From Streptomyces sp. NBC_00178 (lineage in GTDB: Bacteria > Actinomycetota > Actinomycetes > Streptomycetales > Streptomycetaceae): DNA of 64,000 nucleotides. Below the pieces are notes generated by a model, which was given only the letters and a program-made list of their open reading frames with translations, did no database searches and was not told where the DNA came from. The DNA lies in NCBI RefSeq assembly GCF_036206005.1, contig NZ_CP108143.1, forward strand, positions 6,849,501 through 6,913,500, read 5' to 3'. Positions 1 to 8,226 of this stretch are shown piece after piece. A program made the position numbers and the translations under genes. Numbering within the stretch: position 1 is the stretch's first letter; every line of letters begins with the position of its first letter.

Positions 1-626
1 CGTTGCGGGGCGCGGGAGTAGTCGCGGCCGCTGCGGTTGTCGGCCTGGCAGGTGGAGTCCTCTCCGCCGCACCGGCCGCAGCACACACCCCCACCTGGGC
101 CGTGACCTGCTCCGAGGTGACGCTCAACCTGACCGCCTACTCGGACAAGGTCACCAACGAGGTGACCGTTTCCGTGGTGGACGGCAAGGAGCTGCTCGCG
201 ACGACCAAGTTCGGCCGTAGCTTCAGCACCGACGCTCCGCTGCAGCTTCCCGCGCACGACAAGGAGCTGACTGTCCGCCTGGTCGTCAAGGCCGGCGACA
301 ACGACAAGTACTCGGTCGACGAGACGAAGCAGGCCCCCGTCTGCGAGGGCACCACCCCGTCGCCGACGCCGACCGAGAGCGCGCCCACCGAGCCGCCGGC
401 CACCGAGCCGTCGGCCAGCGAGACGCCCGAGCCGAGCGCCACGCCGAGTGAGACCGCCACTGAGGCCGCGCCGGCCCCGGCCGAGTCCAGCAGCACCGCG
501 CCGGACCTGGCCGAGACCGGTTCGTCGTCCGCCACGCCCGTCATCGGTGGAGCCGCTCTCGCGGTTCTGCTCGCCGGCGGTGGCATCCTGTGGTCCGTCC
601 GCAAGCGCCGCACCGCGCAGAACTGA
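1..626 (+). CDS. LPXTG-type (LAETG) sortase-anchored surface protein, 5' end missing
   Basis: Cell-wall-anchored exported protein. The visible 207 residues open inside an Ala/Val-rich signal peptide (about residues 4-27, AAPAAA cleavage region), so the true start probably lies before the window, although a TTG at base 3 is in frame. Residues 28-116 form a small beta-rich domain with Cys36 and Cys114, probably a disulfide. Residues 117-165 are a Pro/Thr/Ser/Glu wall-spanning linker. The C-terminus is a textbook sorting signal: LAETG at 169-173, a hydrophobic segment 178-198 and a basic RKRR tail. LAXTG signals are typical substrates of Streptomyces class E sortases. A perfect 20-bp hairpin follows the stop codon. 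The extracellular domain is not recognised; sorting is clear, function unknown. Confidence 0.85.
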   Translation, partial: LRGAGVVAAAAVVGLAGGVLSAAPAAAHTPTWAVTCSEVTLNLTAYSDKVTNEVTVSVVDGKELLATTKFGRSFSTDAPLQLPAHDKELTVRLVVKAGDNDKYSVDETKQAPVCEGTTPSPTPTESAPTEPPATEPSASETPEPSATPSETATEAAPAPAESSSTAPDLAETGSSSATPVIGGAALAVLLAGGGILWSVRKRRTAQN

Positions 627-671
627 CGAACTTCAGCACCACGGTCACAGGGGTCTTCATGCCTGGGGCCG

Positions 672-715
672 GACGGGGGCGTACCGCATCGATTCCGATG
701 CGGTACGCCCCCGTC
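672..715 (+). terminator. Strong hairpin after the sortase substrate
   Basis: A perfect 20-bp inverted repeat (arms 672-691 and 696-715) with a 4-base loop lies 46 bp past the stop of the LAETG protein. There is no clear U-tract, which is usual for Streptomyces terminators. It probably ends the forward transcript and may also stop the converging minus-strand gene. Confidence 0.75.
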
Positions 716-730
716 GCGCGTCCGCCCCGT

Positions 731-861
731 TTCGCGTCGCGTCCCTCACACGTTGCGCCTCGATTCGCGTCGCGTTCCCTGTGCGTTGCGCCTCGATTCG
801 CGTTGCGTTCCTTATGCGGTGCGCCTCGTTTCGGTTGCGTACTCTGCCGCGTTGCGTCCTT
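731..861. repeat. Four degenerate 33-bp tandem repeats
   Basis: Units at 731-763, 764-796, 797-829 and a diverged fourth at about 830-861 each begin TTCG and contain GTTGCG or GGTGCG before CGCCTCG. They lie in the convergent gap between the LAETG gene and the SpoIIE gene. The 33-bp period is a multiple of three, but no ribosome site or plausible start reads through it, so I treat it as non-coding. The gap 627-931 otherwise holds only the hairpin. Confidence 0.75.
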
Positions 862-931
862 TGTGCGTTCCCCCCCCCCGGCGCGTTCCGTTGGAGGAGG
901 CGGAGGCAGAGGCGGCCGCTCCAGGCGCCGG

Positions 932-3028
932 TCAGAATTCCGGCTGCTGACCGATCTCGCACCAGACGGCCTTGCCCTCCCCGCGAGGTTCGATGCCCCA
1001 GCGCTCGGCCACCGCGTCGAGGAGCAGCAGACCGCGCCCCGTGGTCGAGGTCTCTCCAGGAGCGCGGCGCCGCGGCCATACGCTCGAGCGGTCCTGGACC
1101 GACAGCCTGATCCGCCGCACCGGCTCGGGAAGGACCTCCAGCGTGAGCACCGCCCCGCCCTCCGTGTGCAGCAGGACGTTGACCAGCAACTCGCCGGTGA
1201 CCAGCACCGCGTCGTCCGCGAGCACCGCGAGCCCCCAGTCCGCCAGCGCCTGGCGCACGATGGACCGGGCCTCCGAGAGTCCCTCGGGATCAGCCTGGTG
1301 GATGTACTGATGAAGCCGCGGGGCCCGTGGGGATCCCAGGTCGGGGCTGCGCCTCAGGACCAGCAGAGCCACGTCGTCCCCGGAGCCCCAGCGTTCCCAC
1401 AACCGGTCCGACAGATGGTCGGCCAGCGCCTCGGCGCCGTCGGGTCCCTCACTCACCTCGTGGATCAGTGCCGCGATGCCTGAATCCACATCAGCACCGG
1501 GTTCCTCCACAAGCCCGTCCGTGTAGAGGACGAAGGTCTCGCCCGGCACCAGGTCGAGGCGCGTCTCCGGGAACTCCTCGTCCCAGAACTCCGACGAGAT
1601 GCCGAGGGGCAGCCCTCCGCGTACCTGCGGGACGCCCACTCTCCCGTCGGTGTGTCTGATGAGCGGCCCGAAGTGGCCCGCGCGAGCCACGCGCACCGCG
1701 CCCGTCGCGAGGTCCACCTGGGCGTACGTGCAGGTGGCGAACCGGTCGGTGTCCAGCTCGGAGAGGAACCGCGAGGCCCGCGCCAGCACGGTCGCCGGGG
1801 GATGCCCCTCGGCCGCGTACGCACGCAGCGCGATGCGCAGCTGGCCCATGATCGCGGCGGCGTGCGTGTCGTGGCCCTGGACGTCACCCACCACGACGCC
1901 GTACCGGTTCCTGGGGAGAGTGATCACGTCGTACCAGTCGCCTCCGACCTCGCGTCCGCTCCACGCCGCGTGGTAGCGCACCGCGATCTCCCCGCCCTCG
2001 ATCTCCTGGATGCGGCGCGGAAGCATGGCCGACTGGAGACCGGTCGCGAATTCACGTTCCTCGTCGAAGAGGATGGCCCTCTGCAGTGACTGGGCGACGA
2101 TGGCGGCCAGGCCCAGGCAGAGGATGCGTTCGTCCTGGCTGAACACCGTGCGATCCCGGTAGAAGAGGGCGAGGCCGCCCAGGGGGCGCGCCTGGGCGAC
2201 CAGGGGGAGGTAGGCGGCGGCGCGGAAGTTCAGTTGACCGACGTGCGGCCGGAGCACCGGGTAGCGCTGGATCAGCGAAGCGAGCGACGTGATGAACCGG
2301 GGGCGTCCGCTGAGAATCGTGTCGCCGAGGGGGAGCGTGGCGTCCAGCTGCCCCGAGCCCAGCCCCTCCAACACCTCGACCGAGTCTCCGCTCAGCGCGA
2401 TGATCCGGAGCGCGGAGTTGTCCACCAGGCCCAGGGCCAGCCCGTCCGCACCGATCCCCACCAGGCCGCCCGGGCCGGTGAGCGCGGCGGTGACGTCGTC
2501 CACGGTGACCGCGCGTGACAGGGCGGTGGTGGTGCTCTCGACGATGTTGGTCTGGCGCCTGCGCCGCTTCTCGAGATCCAGCACGAAGGCCGAATGGGTG
2601 ATCTCGGCCGTCGCGTCCCGCACCACGCCGATGACGCGGTGGGCCCGGCCGTCCTCGTCCCGAAGAATCCGCGCCTGCACATGCGTCCACTGGAGGGTCC
2701 CGTCCTCGAGCGGCACCTGGAAGTGGATGCTGTAGGAACCGCTCCCGCCGGTGATGGCCTCCTCGATGGCGAGGTCGAGACGGGCTCGTTCCGTGGCGTC
2801 CAGCCGCTCGATCACCGTCGAAGGGCGCGCGTCGAACGTCGCGGGGTCGAGGCCGAAGACCAGGAGGCCCGAGTCGTCGATGTCCAGCGTCCTGGCGTCC
2901 AGGTCCCATTCGAAGCTGCCCGTACGGTTCAGGGCCAGACGCTCCTCGGTCCCCGTCTCGCCGGCGTGGCGCCCGTCGAAGCGGAGCCGCGACGTGGAGT
3001 CGTCTGCTCGCCGTGAAGAGTCGGTCAT
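932..3028 (-). CDS. PAS-GAF-SpoIIE phosphatase-HATPase regulator
   Basis: Single-polypeptide switch of the Streptomyces RsbU/RsbW type, 698 aa. Domains in order: PAS (about 35-145, FEWDLD start), GAF (about 165-325), PP2C/SpoIIE phosphatase (about 350-545; GGDWYD and VVGDVQGHD metal-binding motifs) and a C-terminal HATPase_c_2 domain (about 570-690; N-box TGELLVNVLLH and glycine motif TTGRGLLLLD). By family precedent it senses a signal through PAS/GAF and acts on anti-anti-sigma partners by dephosphorylation (SpoIIE) and phosphorylation (HATPase). No partner is adjacent. I chose the ATG at 3028 because GGAG lies about 6 bp upstream; an in-frame TTG at 3085 lacks a site. Cytosolic, no membrane segment. 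Confidence 0.92.
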   Translation of the reverse strand: MTDSSRRADDSTSRLRFDGRHAGETGTEERLALNRTGSFEWDLDARTLDIDDSGLLVFGLDPATFDARPSTVIERLDATERARLDLAIEEAITGGSGSYSIHFQVPLEDGTLQWTHVQARILRDEDGRAHRVIGVVRDATAEITHSAFVLDLEKRRRRQTNIVESTTTALSRAVTVDDVTAALTGPGGLVGIGADGLALGLVDNSALRIIALSGDSVEVLEGLGSGQLDATLPLGDTILSGRPRFITSLASLIQRYPVLRPHVGQLNFRAAAYLPLVAQARPLGGLALFYRDRTVFSQDERILCLGLAAIVAQSLQRAILFDEEREFATGLQSAMLPRRIQEIEGGEIAVRYHAAWSGREVGGDWYDVITLPRNRYGVVVGDVQGHDTHAAAIMGQLRIALRAYAAEGHPPATVLARASRFLSELDTDRFATCTYAQVDLATGAVRVARAGHFGPLIRHTDGRVGVPQVRGGLPLGISSEFWDEEFPETRLDLVPGETFVLYTDGLVEEPGADVDSGIAALIHEVSEGPDGAEALADHLSDRLWERWGSGDDVALLVLRRSPDLGSPRAPRLHQYIHQADPEGLSEARSIVRQALADWGLAVLADDAVLVTGELLVNVLLHTEGGAVLTLEVLPEPVRRIRLSVQDRSSVWPRRRAPGETSTTGRGLLLLDAVAERWGIEPRGEGKAVWCEIGQQPEF

Positions 3029-3208
3029 GCGCGCTCCGGAGGTTGTCCGGCGGGGCTGCCGGACGTCGCGGCCCGTAGAAATCAATTGTCGAGCCCGTGG
3101 TGCGTGAGTGCCACAGCGGTTTCACCGGAGACCCGGCGCGTGAGCGCGGCGCCGGCCGTCGCAGAATGGCACGCAGAGATCGTCCACGGCTGACCGGAGC
3201 GCACATAC

Positions 3209-4267
3209 ATGAACGACGACGAGCCAGTCCTGCTGCACACCGAGGGCCGCGTACGGCACATCACCCTCAACCGCCCCCGCGCACTGAACGCGCTCACCCA
3301 CACCATGGTGCGCCACATCGACGACGCGCTCAGCGGCGCGGCCGACGACGACGCGGTCGTCGCCGTCGTCATCAGGGGCGCCGGTGACCGCGGCCTCTGC
3401 GCGGGCGGTGACATCCGGTCGATCTACGAGGACGCCCGCGCGGGTCGTCGCGCCTCCGTGGACTTCTGGCGGGACGAGTACCGGCTCAACGCGCGGATCG
3501 CCCGGTTCCCGAAGCCGTACGTCGCCCTCATGGACGGGATCGTGATGGGGGGCGGGGTCGGGGTGTCGGCGCACGGCGGCGTACGCGTCGTCACCGAGCG
3601 CTCACGTGTCGCCATGCCGGAGACCGGCATCGGATTCGTCCCGGATGTAGGCGGCACCTACCTGCTGTCCCGGGCTCCGGGCGAGCTGGGCACGCACCTG
3701 GCGCTCACCGGGCGTGCCGTGGGCGCGGCCGACGCCCTCCTGTGCGGGCTGGCGGACCACTTCGTCCCGTCGCACGGGCTCGCCGGCGTCACCGAGGCGC
3801 TTTCGCGGTGCGGCACACCCGACGAGGTCACGGAAGCGGTCCACCGGCATGCCACGGATGCACCGGAGGGGGAGCTGGCGACCCAGCGCGAGTGGATCGA
3901 CGACTGCTACGCGGCGGACACGGTGGAGGAGATCATCGACCGGCTGACGGACTGCGGACTGCCCGCGGCCAAGGAGGCCGCCGGAATCCTGCACACCGTG
4001 TCGCCCACGGCTCTCAAGGTGACCCTGGCCGCCGTGCGCCGGGCGAAGCGCCTGAACAGCCTCGAAGCCGCTCTCGACCAGGAGTTCCGTGTCTCCTGCC
4101 GGGCGTTCGCGGGACCCGACCTGGTGGAGGGCGTTCGGGCCCGGATCGTCGACAAGGACCGCAGTCCGCGGTGGAACCCCGCAGCCCTCGGAGACGTCAC
4201 CGAGGACGACGTGGCCGCCCACTTCGAGCCGCTGGGCGACCAGGAACTCGGCCTGTCCGCACCCTGA
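3209..4267 (+). CDS. 3-hydroxyisobutyryl-CoA hydrolase-like crotonase
   Basis: Crotonase-fold enzyme, 352 aa, close to the length of the 3-hydroxyisobutyryl-CoA hydrolase branch and longer than simple enoyl-CoA hydratases (about 260 aa). Oxyanion-hole motifs are CAGGD at 64-68 and VMGGGVG at 112-118. The branch-typical PETGIGFVPDVGGTY at 137-151 supplies acidic catalytic residues (Glu138, Asp146). The expected reaction is hydrolysis of 3-hydroxyisobutyryl-CoA in valine catabolism; a hydratase role for another acyl-CoA is less likely. No valine-pathway neighbour is present. It ends just before a strong bidirectional hairpin. Confidence 0.88.
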   Translation: MNDDEPVLLHTEGRVRHITLNRPRALNALTHTMVRHIDDALSGAADDDAVVAVVIRGAGDRGLCAGGDIRSIYEDARAGRRASVDFWRDEYRLNARIARFPKPYVALMDGIVMGGGVGVSAHGGVRVVTERSRVAMPETGIGFVPDVGGTYLLSRAPGELGTHLALTGRAVGAADALLCGLADHFVPSHGLAGVTEALSRCGTPDEVTEAVHRHATDAPEGELATQREWIDDCYAADTVEEIIDRLTDCGLPAAKEAAGILHTVSPTALKVTLAAVRRAKRLNSLEAALDQEFRVSCRAFAGPDLVEGVRARIVDKDRSPRWNPAALGDVTEDDVAAHFEPLGDQELGLSAP

Positions 4268-4275
4268 CCTGCGCG

Positions 4276-4326
4276 GCGGTCCGAAGCGCGTGGCGTCCCG
4301 GGCGGGGGCCACGCGCTTCGGACCGC
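4276..4326. terminator. Bidirectional terminator between crotonase and rhamnulokinase
   Basis: Perfect 19-bp arms (4276-4294 and 4308-4326) around a 13-base loop, 8 bp past the crotonase stop and between two convergent genes. The rest of the gap 4327-4551 shows no gene. Confidence 0.8.
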
Positions 4327-4551
4327 GGCAGCCGAGGTGACACAGGCGACGGCGGAGAGCCGGGCCGAGAGCCGGTCAGCCGTGCCGCCGACCGGCCACC
4401 TCGGACGCGTCCCCCCCGACCTGTCGTCGTGGACGATGTCCGCCCTGTCCAGTGATGCTGACGCGCACTACCCGGCCCGTCGCCATGGACACGCACGCCT
4501 TGTCCGTCGGCTCGGACGCGTCCCCCGACCCATCACCCTGGGAGCGTGCGG

Positions 4552-6042
4552 TCAGCGCGCCCCCACACGTACGGGCAGCCGCTCGGCTGCCGAGTCCCAG
4601 GCCGCGATGTTCCCCTGCGGGGCGTAGTGGCGCAGTTCCTGGGTGCCGGCCACCAGCCGCCGCATGTCAGCGCGTCCGCCCACCAGGCCGTGCGCCCGGG
4701 CCTGGAGCAGCACGTTGCCGAGCGCGGTCGCCTCGGCCGGTCCCGCGGTGACCGGCAGACCGGTCGCGTCGGCCGTCCACTGGCACAGCAGCTCGTTGCG
4801 CGAGCCGCCCCCGACCAGGTGGATCCGGGTCAGGTCCCGGTCCGCCAGCCGGGCCGCGTCGCGCAGCGTCCTGCGGTGTGCCAGCGCCAGGCTCTCGAGC
4901 ACGCATCGCACATAACCGCCCCGGCCTTCCGGCAGGTCCTGCCCGGTCCGGGTGAGAGCGGTGTCGATCCGTGCGGGCATGTCACCCGGCGCGAGGAAGA
5001 CGGGGTCGTCGGGGTCGACGACCGCGGCGAACGGGCGGGCCCGCGCCGCGTCCGCGAGCAGATCCGGCAGCGACGTGGCCGCACCGTCCCGTCCCCACGT
5101 ACGCCGGCATTCCTCCAGCAGCCACATGCCCATGATGTTGCGGAGATAGCGCACCGTTCCGTCGATCCCGCGCTCGTTGGTGAAGTTCGCCGCCCTCGAC
5201 GCCTCGGTGAGCACCGGCGCGTCCAGTTCGAGACCCGCCAACGACCAGGTGCCGCACGACACGTACGCGAACCCCGGTTCGGCGGCCGGTACCGCGGCGA
5301 TCGCCGACGCGGTGTCGTGCGACGCGACCGTCGTCACCGGCGTGCCGTGGGGGAGTCCGGTGAGCTCGGCGACGTGGGGCAGCAGGGTGCCCGCAGGCTC
5401 ACCCGGCTCACGAAGGGGCGGAAACAGCGACCGGTCCAGGCGGAGCCGCCGGATCAGCGCGTCGGACCAGGTGCCGGATCGTGCGTCGAACAGCCCGGTC
5501 GTCGACGCGTTGGTCACCTCGGCGCCCACGGTCCCGGTCAGCCAGTACACCAGCAGGTCGGGCATCAGGAGGATCGTGCGGGCCGCCTCCCACTGGGCGG
5601 TGGCCCGGTGCGCGGCGAGCTGGAAGACGGTGTTGAACGGCAGGTGCTGCAGTCCGCCGATCGCGTACAGTTCCTGGGCACCGACGTGCGCGAGCACCTG
5701 CTCGGCGGCGGGCGCGTTGCGCCCGTCGCGGTAGTGGAACGGGACCCCGAGCAGCGTCCCGTCGGAATCCAGGAGGCCGTAGTCGACCGCCCAGGTGTCG
5801 ATGCCCACGGAGGCCACGGGACCGGTGCGTGCCGCGGCGCGCAACCCGTCCAGCACGCCCTGGTACAGGGCGAGTACGTCCCAGCGCAGCCCATCGGGAA
5901 GCCGCACGGGGGTGTTGGCGAAGCGATGTGCCTCGGTCAGCACCACTTCGTCGGCTCCGACCCTGCCGGTGATCACCCGGCCGCTGGTGGCCCCCAGGTC
6001 CACCGCGGCGAAGACCGGGTCGTGTCGTGAAGTCGCAGACAT
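4552..6042 (-). CDS. rhaB: L-rhamnulokinase
   Basis: FGGY-family sugar kinase, 496 aa, phosphorylating L-rhamnulose to L-rhamnulose 1-phosphate. The N-terminal phosphate-binding motif DLGATSGR is at 15-22 and the rhamnulokinase-type GIDTWAVDYG at 80-89. A C-terminal VGGGSRN motif belongs to the second ATPase subdomain. Lengths and motifs fit rhamnulokinases better than xylulo- or glycerol kinases. It is last in the minus-strand set isomerase, aldolase/dehydrogenase, kinase, separated from the aldolase gene by an 81-bp gap that contains a hairpin. It has no strong Shine-Dalgarno sequence before its ATG. Confidence 0.93.
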   Translation of the reverse strand: MSATSRHDPVFAAVDLGATSGRVITGRVGADEVVLTEAHRFANTPVRLPDGLRWDVLALYQGVLDGLRAAARTGPVASVGIDTWAVDYGLLDSDGTLLGVPFHYRDGRNAPAAEQVLAHVGAQELYAIGGLQHLPFNTVFQLAAHRATAQWEAARTILLMPDLLVYWLTGTVGAEVTNASTTGLFDARSGTWSDALIRRLRLDRSLFPPLREPGEPAGTLLPHVAELTGLPHGTPVTTVASHDTASAIAAVPAAEPGFAYVSCGTWSLAGLELDAPVLTEASRAANFTNERGIDGTVRYLRNIMGMWLLEECRRTWGRDGAATSLPDLLADAARARPFAAVVDPDDPVFLAPGDMPARIDTALTRTGQDLPEGRGGYVRCVLESLALAHRRTLRDAARLADRDLTRIHLVGGGSRNELLCQWTADATGLPVTAGPAEATALGNVLLQARAHGLVGGRADMRRLVAGTQELRHYAPQGNIAAWDSAAERLPVRVGAR

Positions 6043-6068
6043 GGAACTCTCATCCGATCCGAACGGAA

Positions 6069-6109
6069 GCCGCGCCCCGGATGCCGTCGGACAGGCACCG
6101 GGGCGCGGC
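6069..6109 (-). terminator. Intercistronic hairpin between rhaE-type gene and rhaB
   Basis: Perfect 12-bp arms (6069-6080 and 6098-6109, GCCGCGCCCCGG type) with a 4-bp inner stem (TGCC/GGCA). It sits between the stop of the bifunctional aldolase and the start of rhaB, both on the minus strand. It could act as a partial terminator or an mRNA-processing/stabilising element that lowers kinase expression relative to the upstream genes. Confidence 0.6.
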
Positions 6110-6123
6110 AGGGTGACACCGGC

Positions 6124-8169
6124 TCAGCGCAGGAAGGCCGCCGCCACACCGGCGTCGACGGGAACATGCAGGCCGGTGGTGTGGGTCAGCTCCCCGCCCG
6201 TCAGGGCGAAGACCGCGTTGGCGACGTGCTCCGGCAGCACCTCGCGCTTGAGGATCGTCCGCTGGGCGTAGAACTCGCCCAGCTTCTCCTCCTCGATGCC
6301 GTACGTCGCCGCGCGCTGGGCTCCCCAGCCCGCAGCGAAGATGCCGGAGCCACGCACCACCCCGTCCGGATTCACGCCGTTGACCCGGATGCCGTGCTCG
6401 CCCAACTCGGCCGCCAGCAGGCGGACCTGGTGTGCCTGGTCCGCCTTCGTGGCTGAGTAGGCGATGTTGTTCGGGCCGGCGAACACGGCGTTCTTCGACG
6501 CGATGTACACGATGTCGCCGCCGAACCCCTGCGCCGTCATGACCCGTGCGGCCTCGCGCGAGACGAGGAACGAGCCCCGAGCCATGATGTCGTGCTGCAG
6601 GTCCCAGTCCCGGGCCGTCGTCTCCAGGAGCGGCTTGGAGATGGAGATGCCGGCGTTGTTGACGACCAGGTCGACCCCGCCGAAGGCGAGGGCCGCGGCC
6701 TTGAAGGCGTCGGCGATCTGCTCCTCGGCGGTGACGTCGACCGTCACGGCGACGGCCCTGTCCGCGCCTCCTAGTTCCTCCGCCACGGCGGCGGCGTTCT
6801 CGCCGTTCAGATCGGCCACGACGACGCAGGCGCCTTCCGCGACCAGCCGGTGCGCGATGGCCTTGCCGATGCCCGACCCGGCGCCCGTGACCAGCGCGAC
6901 CCGGGTGGCCAGCGCCTTCGGCTTCGGCATGCGGCGGAGTTTCGCCTCCTCCAGATCCCAGTACTCGATCCGGAACTTCTCGGACTCCTCGATGGGCGCG
7001 TAGGAGGAGACGGACTCGGCGCCCCGCATCACGTTGACGGCGTTGAGGTAGAACTCCGCGGCGACCCGGGCCGTCTGCTTGTCCTTGCCGTACGAGAACA
7101 TCCCGACACCGGGCACCAGCACGACGGCGGGGTCCGCCCCGCGCATCGCGGGTGAGTCCGGCGAGGCGTGACGGTCGTAGTACGCCTTGTACGCCTCCCG
7201 GTACTCCCCGTGGAGCACCTGCAACCGCGCCACCGCCTCCTCCAGAGGGGCATCCGCCGGCAGGTCGAGGACGAGGGGGCTCACCTTCGTACGGAGGAAG
7301 TGGTCCGGACAGGAGGTGCCGAGGGCGGCCAGCCTGGGGTGCTCCGCACGCGAGAGGAAGTCCAGCACCGGCGCCGCGTCGGTGAAGTGCCCGACCTGCG
7401 GGCGGTCCGTGGAGGCAAGGCCCCGGATCACCGGGGCGAGCGCGGCGGCCCGCTCCCGGCGGGTCTGCTCGTCCAGGGCCTCCCGCCCCTCCAGTACGGG
7501 GCCGAAGGGTTCGGGCCTGCCCTGTTCCTGGAGGAACTTCTCCGCCGTACGGATCATCCAGAGGGCGTTGCGCTCGCATTCCTGCGAGGTGACGCCCCAG
7601 GCGGTGATGCCGTGCCCGCCCAGGATGACGCCCACGGCCTGCGGGTTCGCTTCCTTCACGGCGGCGATGTCGAGTCCGAGCTGGAAGCCGGGCCGGCGCC
7701 ACCCCACCCAGGCGACCTTGTCGCCGAAGCAGTCGGCCGTCAGCTTCTCGCCGTCCGCGGCGCACGCCAGGGCGATGCCGGAATCCGGGTGCAGGTGATC
7801 GACGTGGGCCGCCTCGACCAGCGCGTGCATCGCGGTGTCGATGGACGGAGCGGCGCCGCCCTTCCCGTGCAGGCAGTAGTCGAACGCCTGGACCATTTCG
7901 TCCTCGCGTTCCACCCCCGGGTAGACGGCCTTGAGCGCCCGCACGCGGTCGAGCCGGAGCACGGCGAGACCGGCCTCGGTCAGTGTCCCGAGGTCGCCGC
8001 CCGATCCCTTGACCCACAGGAGCTCGGCCTCGCCGCCGGTGACGGGGTCGGTGGCCGTCGCCTTGGCCGATGCGTTGCCACCGGCGTAGTTGGTGTTGCG
8101 GGGATCGGAGCCGATCCGGTGGGCGCGCTCCAGGAGCGCGGCGACTTCGGAGTGCGTCGCGGACGTCAT
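6124..8169 (-). CDS. Bifunctional rhamnulose-1-phosphate aldolase / L-lactaldehyde dehydrogenase
   Basis: Fusion enzyme, 681 aa. Residues 1 to about 400 are a class II aldolase/adducin domain that should cleave L-rhamnulose 1-phosphate to dihydroxyacetone phosphate and L-lactaldehyde. Residues about 425-681 are a short-chain dehydrogenase with the TGAGSGIGKA cofactor motif, an NNAG motif and a YSATK active site, expected to oxidise L-lactaldehyde to L-lactate with NAD. This fused form, found in Actinobacteria, Bacillus and Rhizobium, replaces separate RhaD and aldehyde dehydrogenase. It lies 57 bp after the isomerase gene on the same strand and has a GAAGGA site before its ATG, so co-transcription with it is likely. 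Confidence 0.93.
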   Translation of the reverse strand: MTSATHSEVAALLERAHRIGSDPRNTNYAGGNASAKATATDPVTGGEAELLWVKGSGGDLGTLTEAGLAVLRLDRVRALKAVYPGVEREDEMVQAFDYCLHGKGGAAPSIDTAMHALVEAAHVDHLHPDSGIALACAADGEKLTADCFGDKVAWVGWRRPGFQLGLDIAAVKEANPQAVGVILGGHGITAWGVTSQECERNALWMIRTAEKFLQEQGRPEPFGPVLEGREALDEQTRRERAAALAPVIRGLASTDRPQVGHFTDAAPVLDFLSRAEHPRLAALGTSCPDHFLRTKVSPLVLDLPADAPLEEAVARLQVLHGEYREAYKAYYDRHASPDSPAMRGADPAVVLVPGVGMFSYGKDKQTARVAAEFYLNAVNVMRGAESVSSYAPIEESEKFRIEYWDLEEAKLRRMPKPKALATRVALVTGAGSGIGKAIAHRLVAEGACVVVADLNGENAAAVAEELGGADRAVAVTVDVTAEEQIADAFKAAALAFGGVDLVVNNAGISISKPLLETTARDWDLQHDIMARGSFLVSREAARVMTAQGFGGDIVYIASKNAVFAGPNNIAYSATKADQAHQVRLLAAELGEHGIRVNGVNPDGVVRGSGIFAAGWGAQRAATYGIEEEKLGEFYAQRTILKREVLPEHVANAVFALTGGELTHTTGLHVPVDAGVAAAFLR

Positions 8170-8226
8170 GAGGTTTCCTTCGGAAGACGGGACGGGCGGC
8201 GGGTGCGGGAAGGCAGCGAGCGGGAC

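Noticed and set aside
137..613. Minus-strand frame opposite the LAETG protein
   Set aside because: The forward frame has signal peptide, linker and sorting signal; the reverse has none.
731..861. CRISPR array
   Set aside because: Units are contiguous tandem repeats without unique spacers, and no cas gene is in the window.
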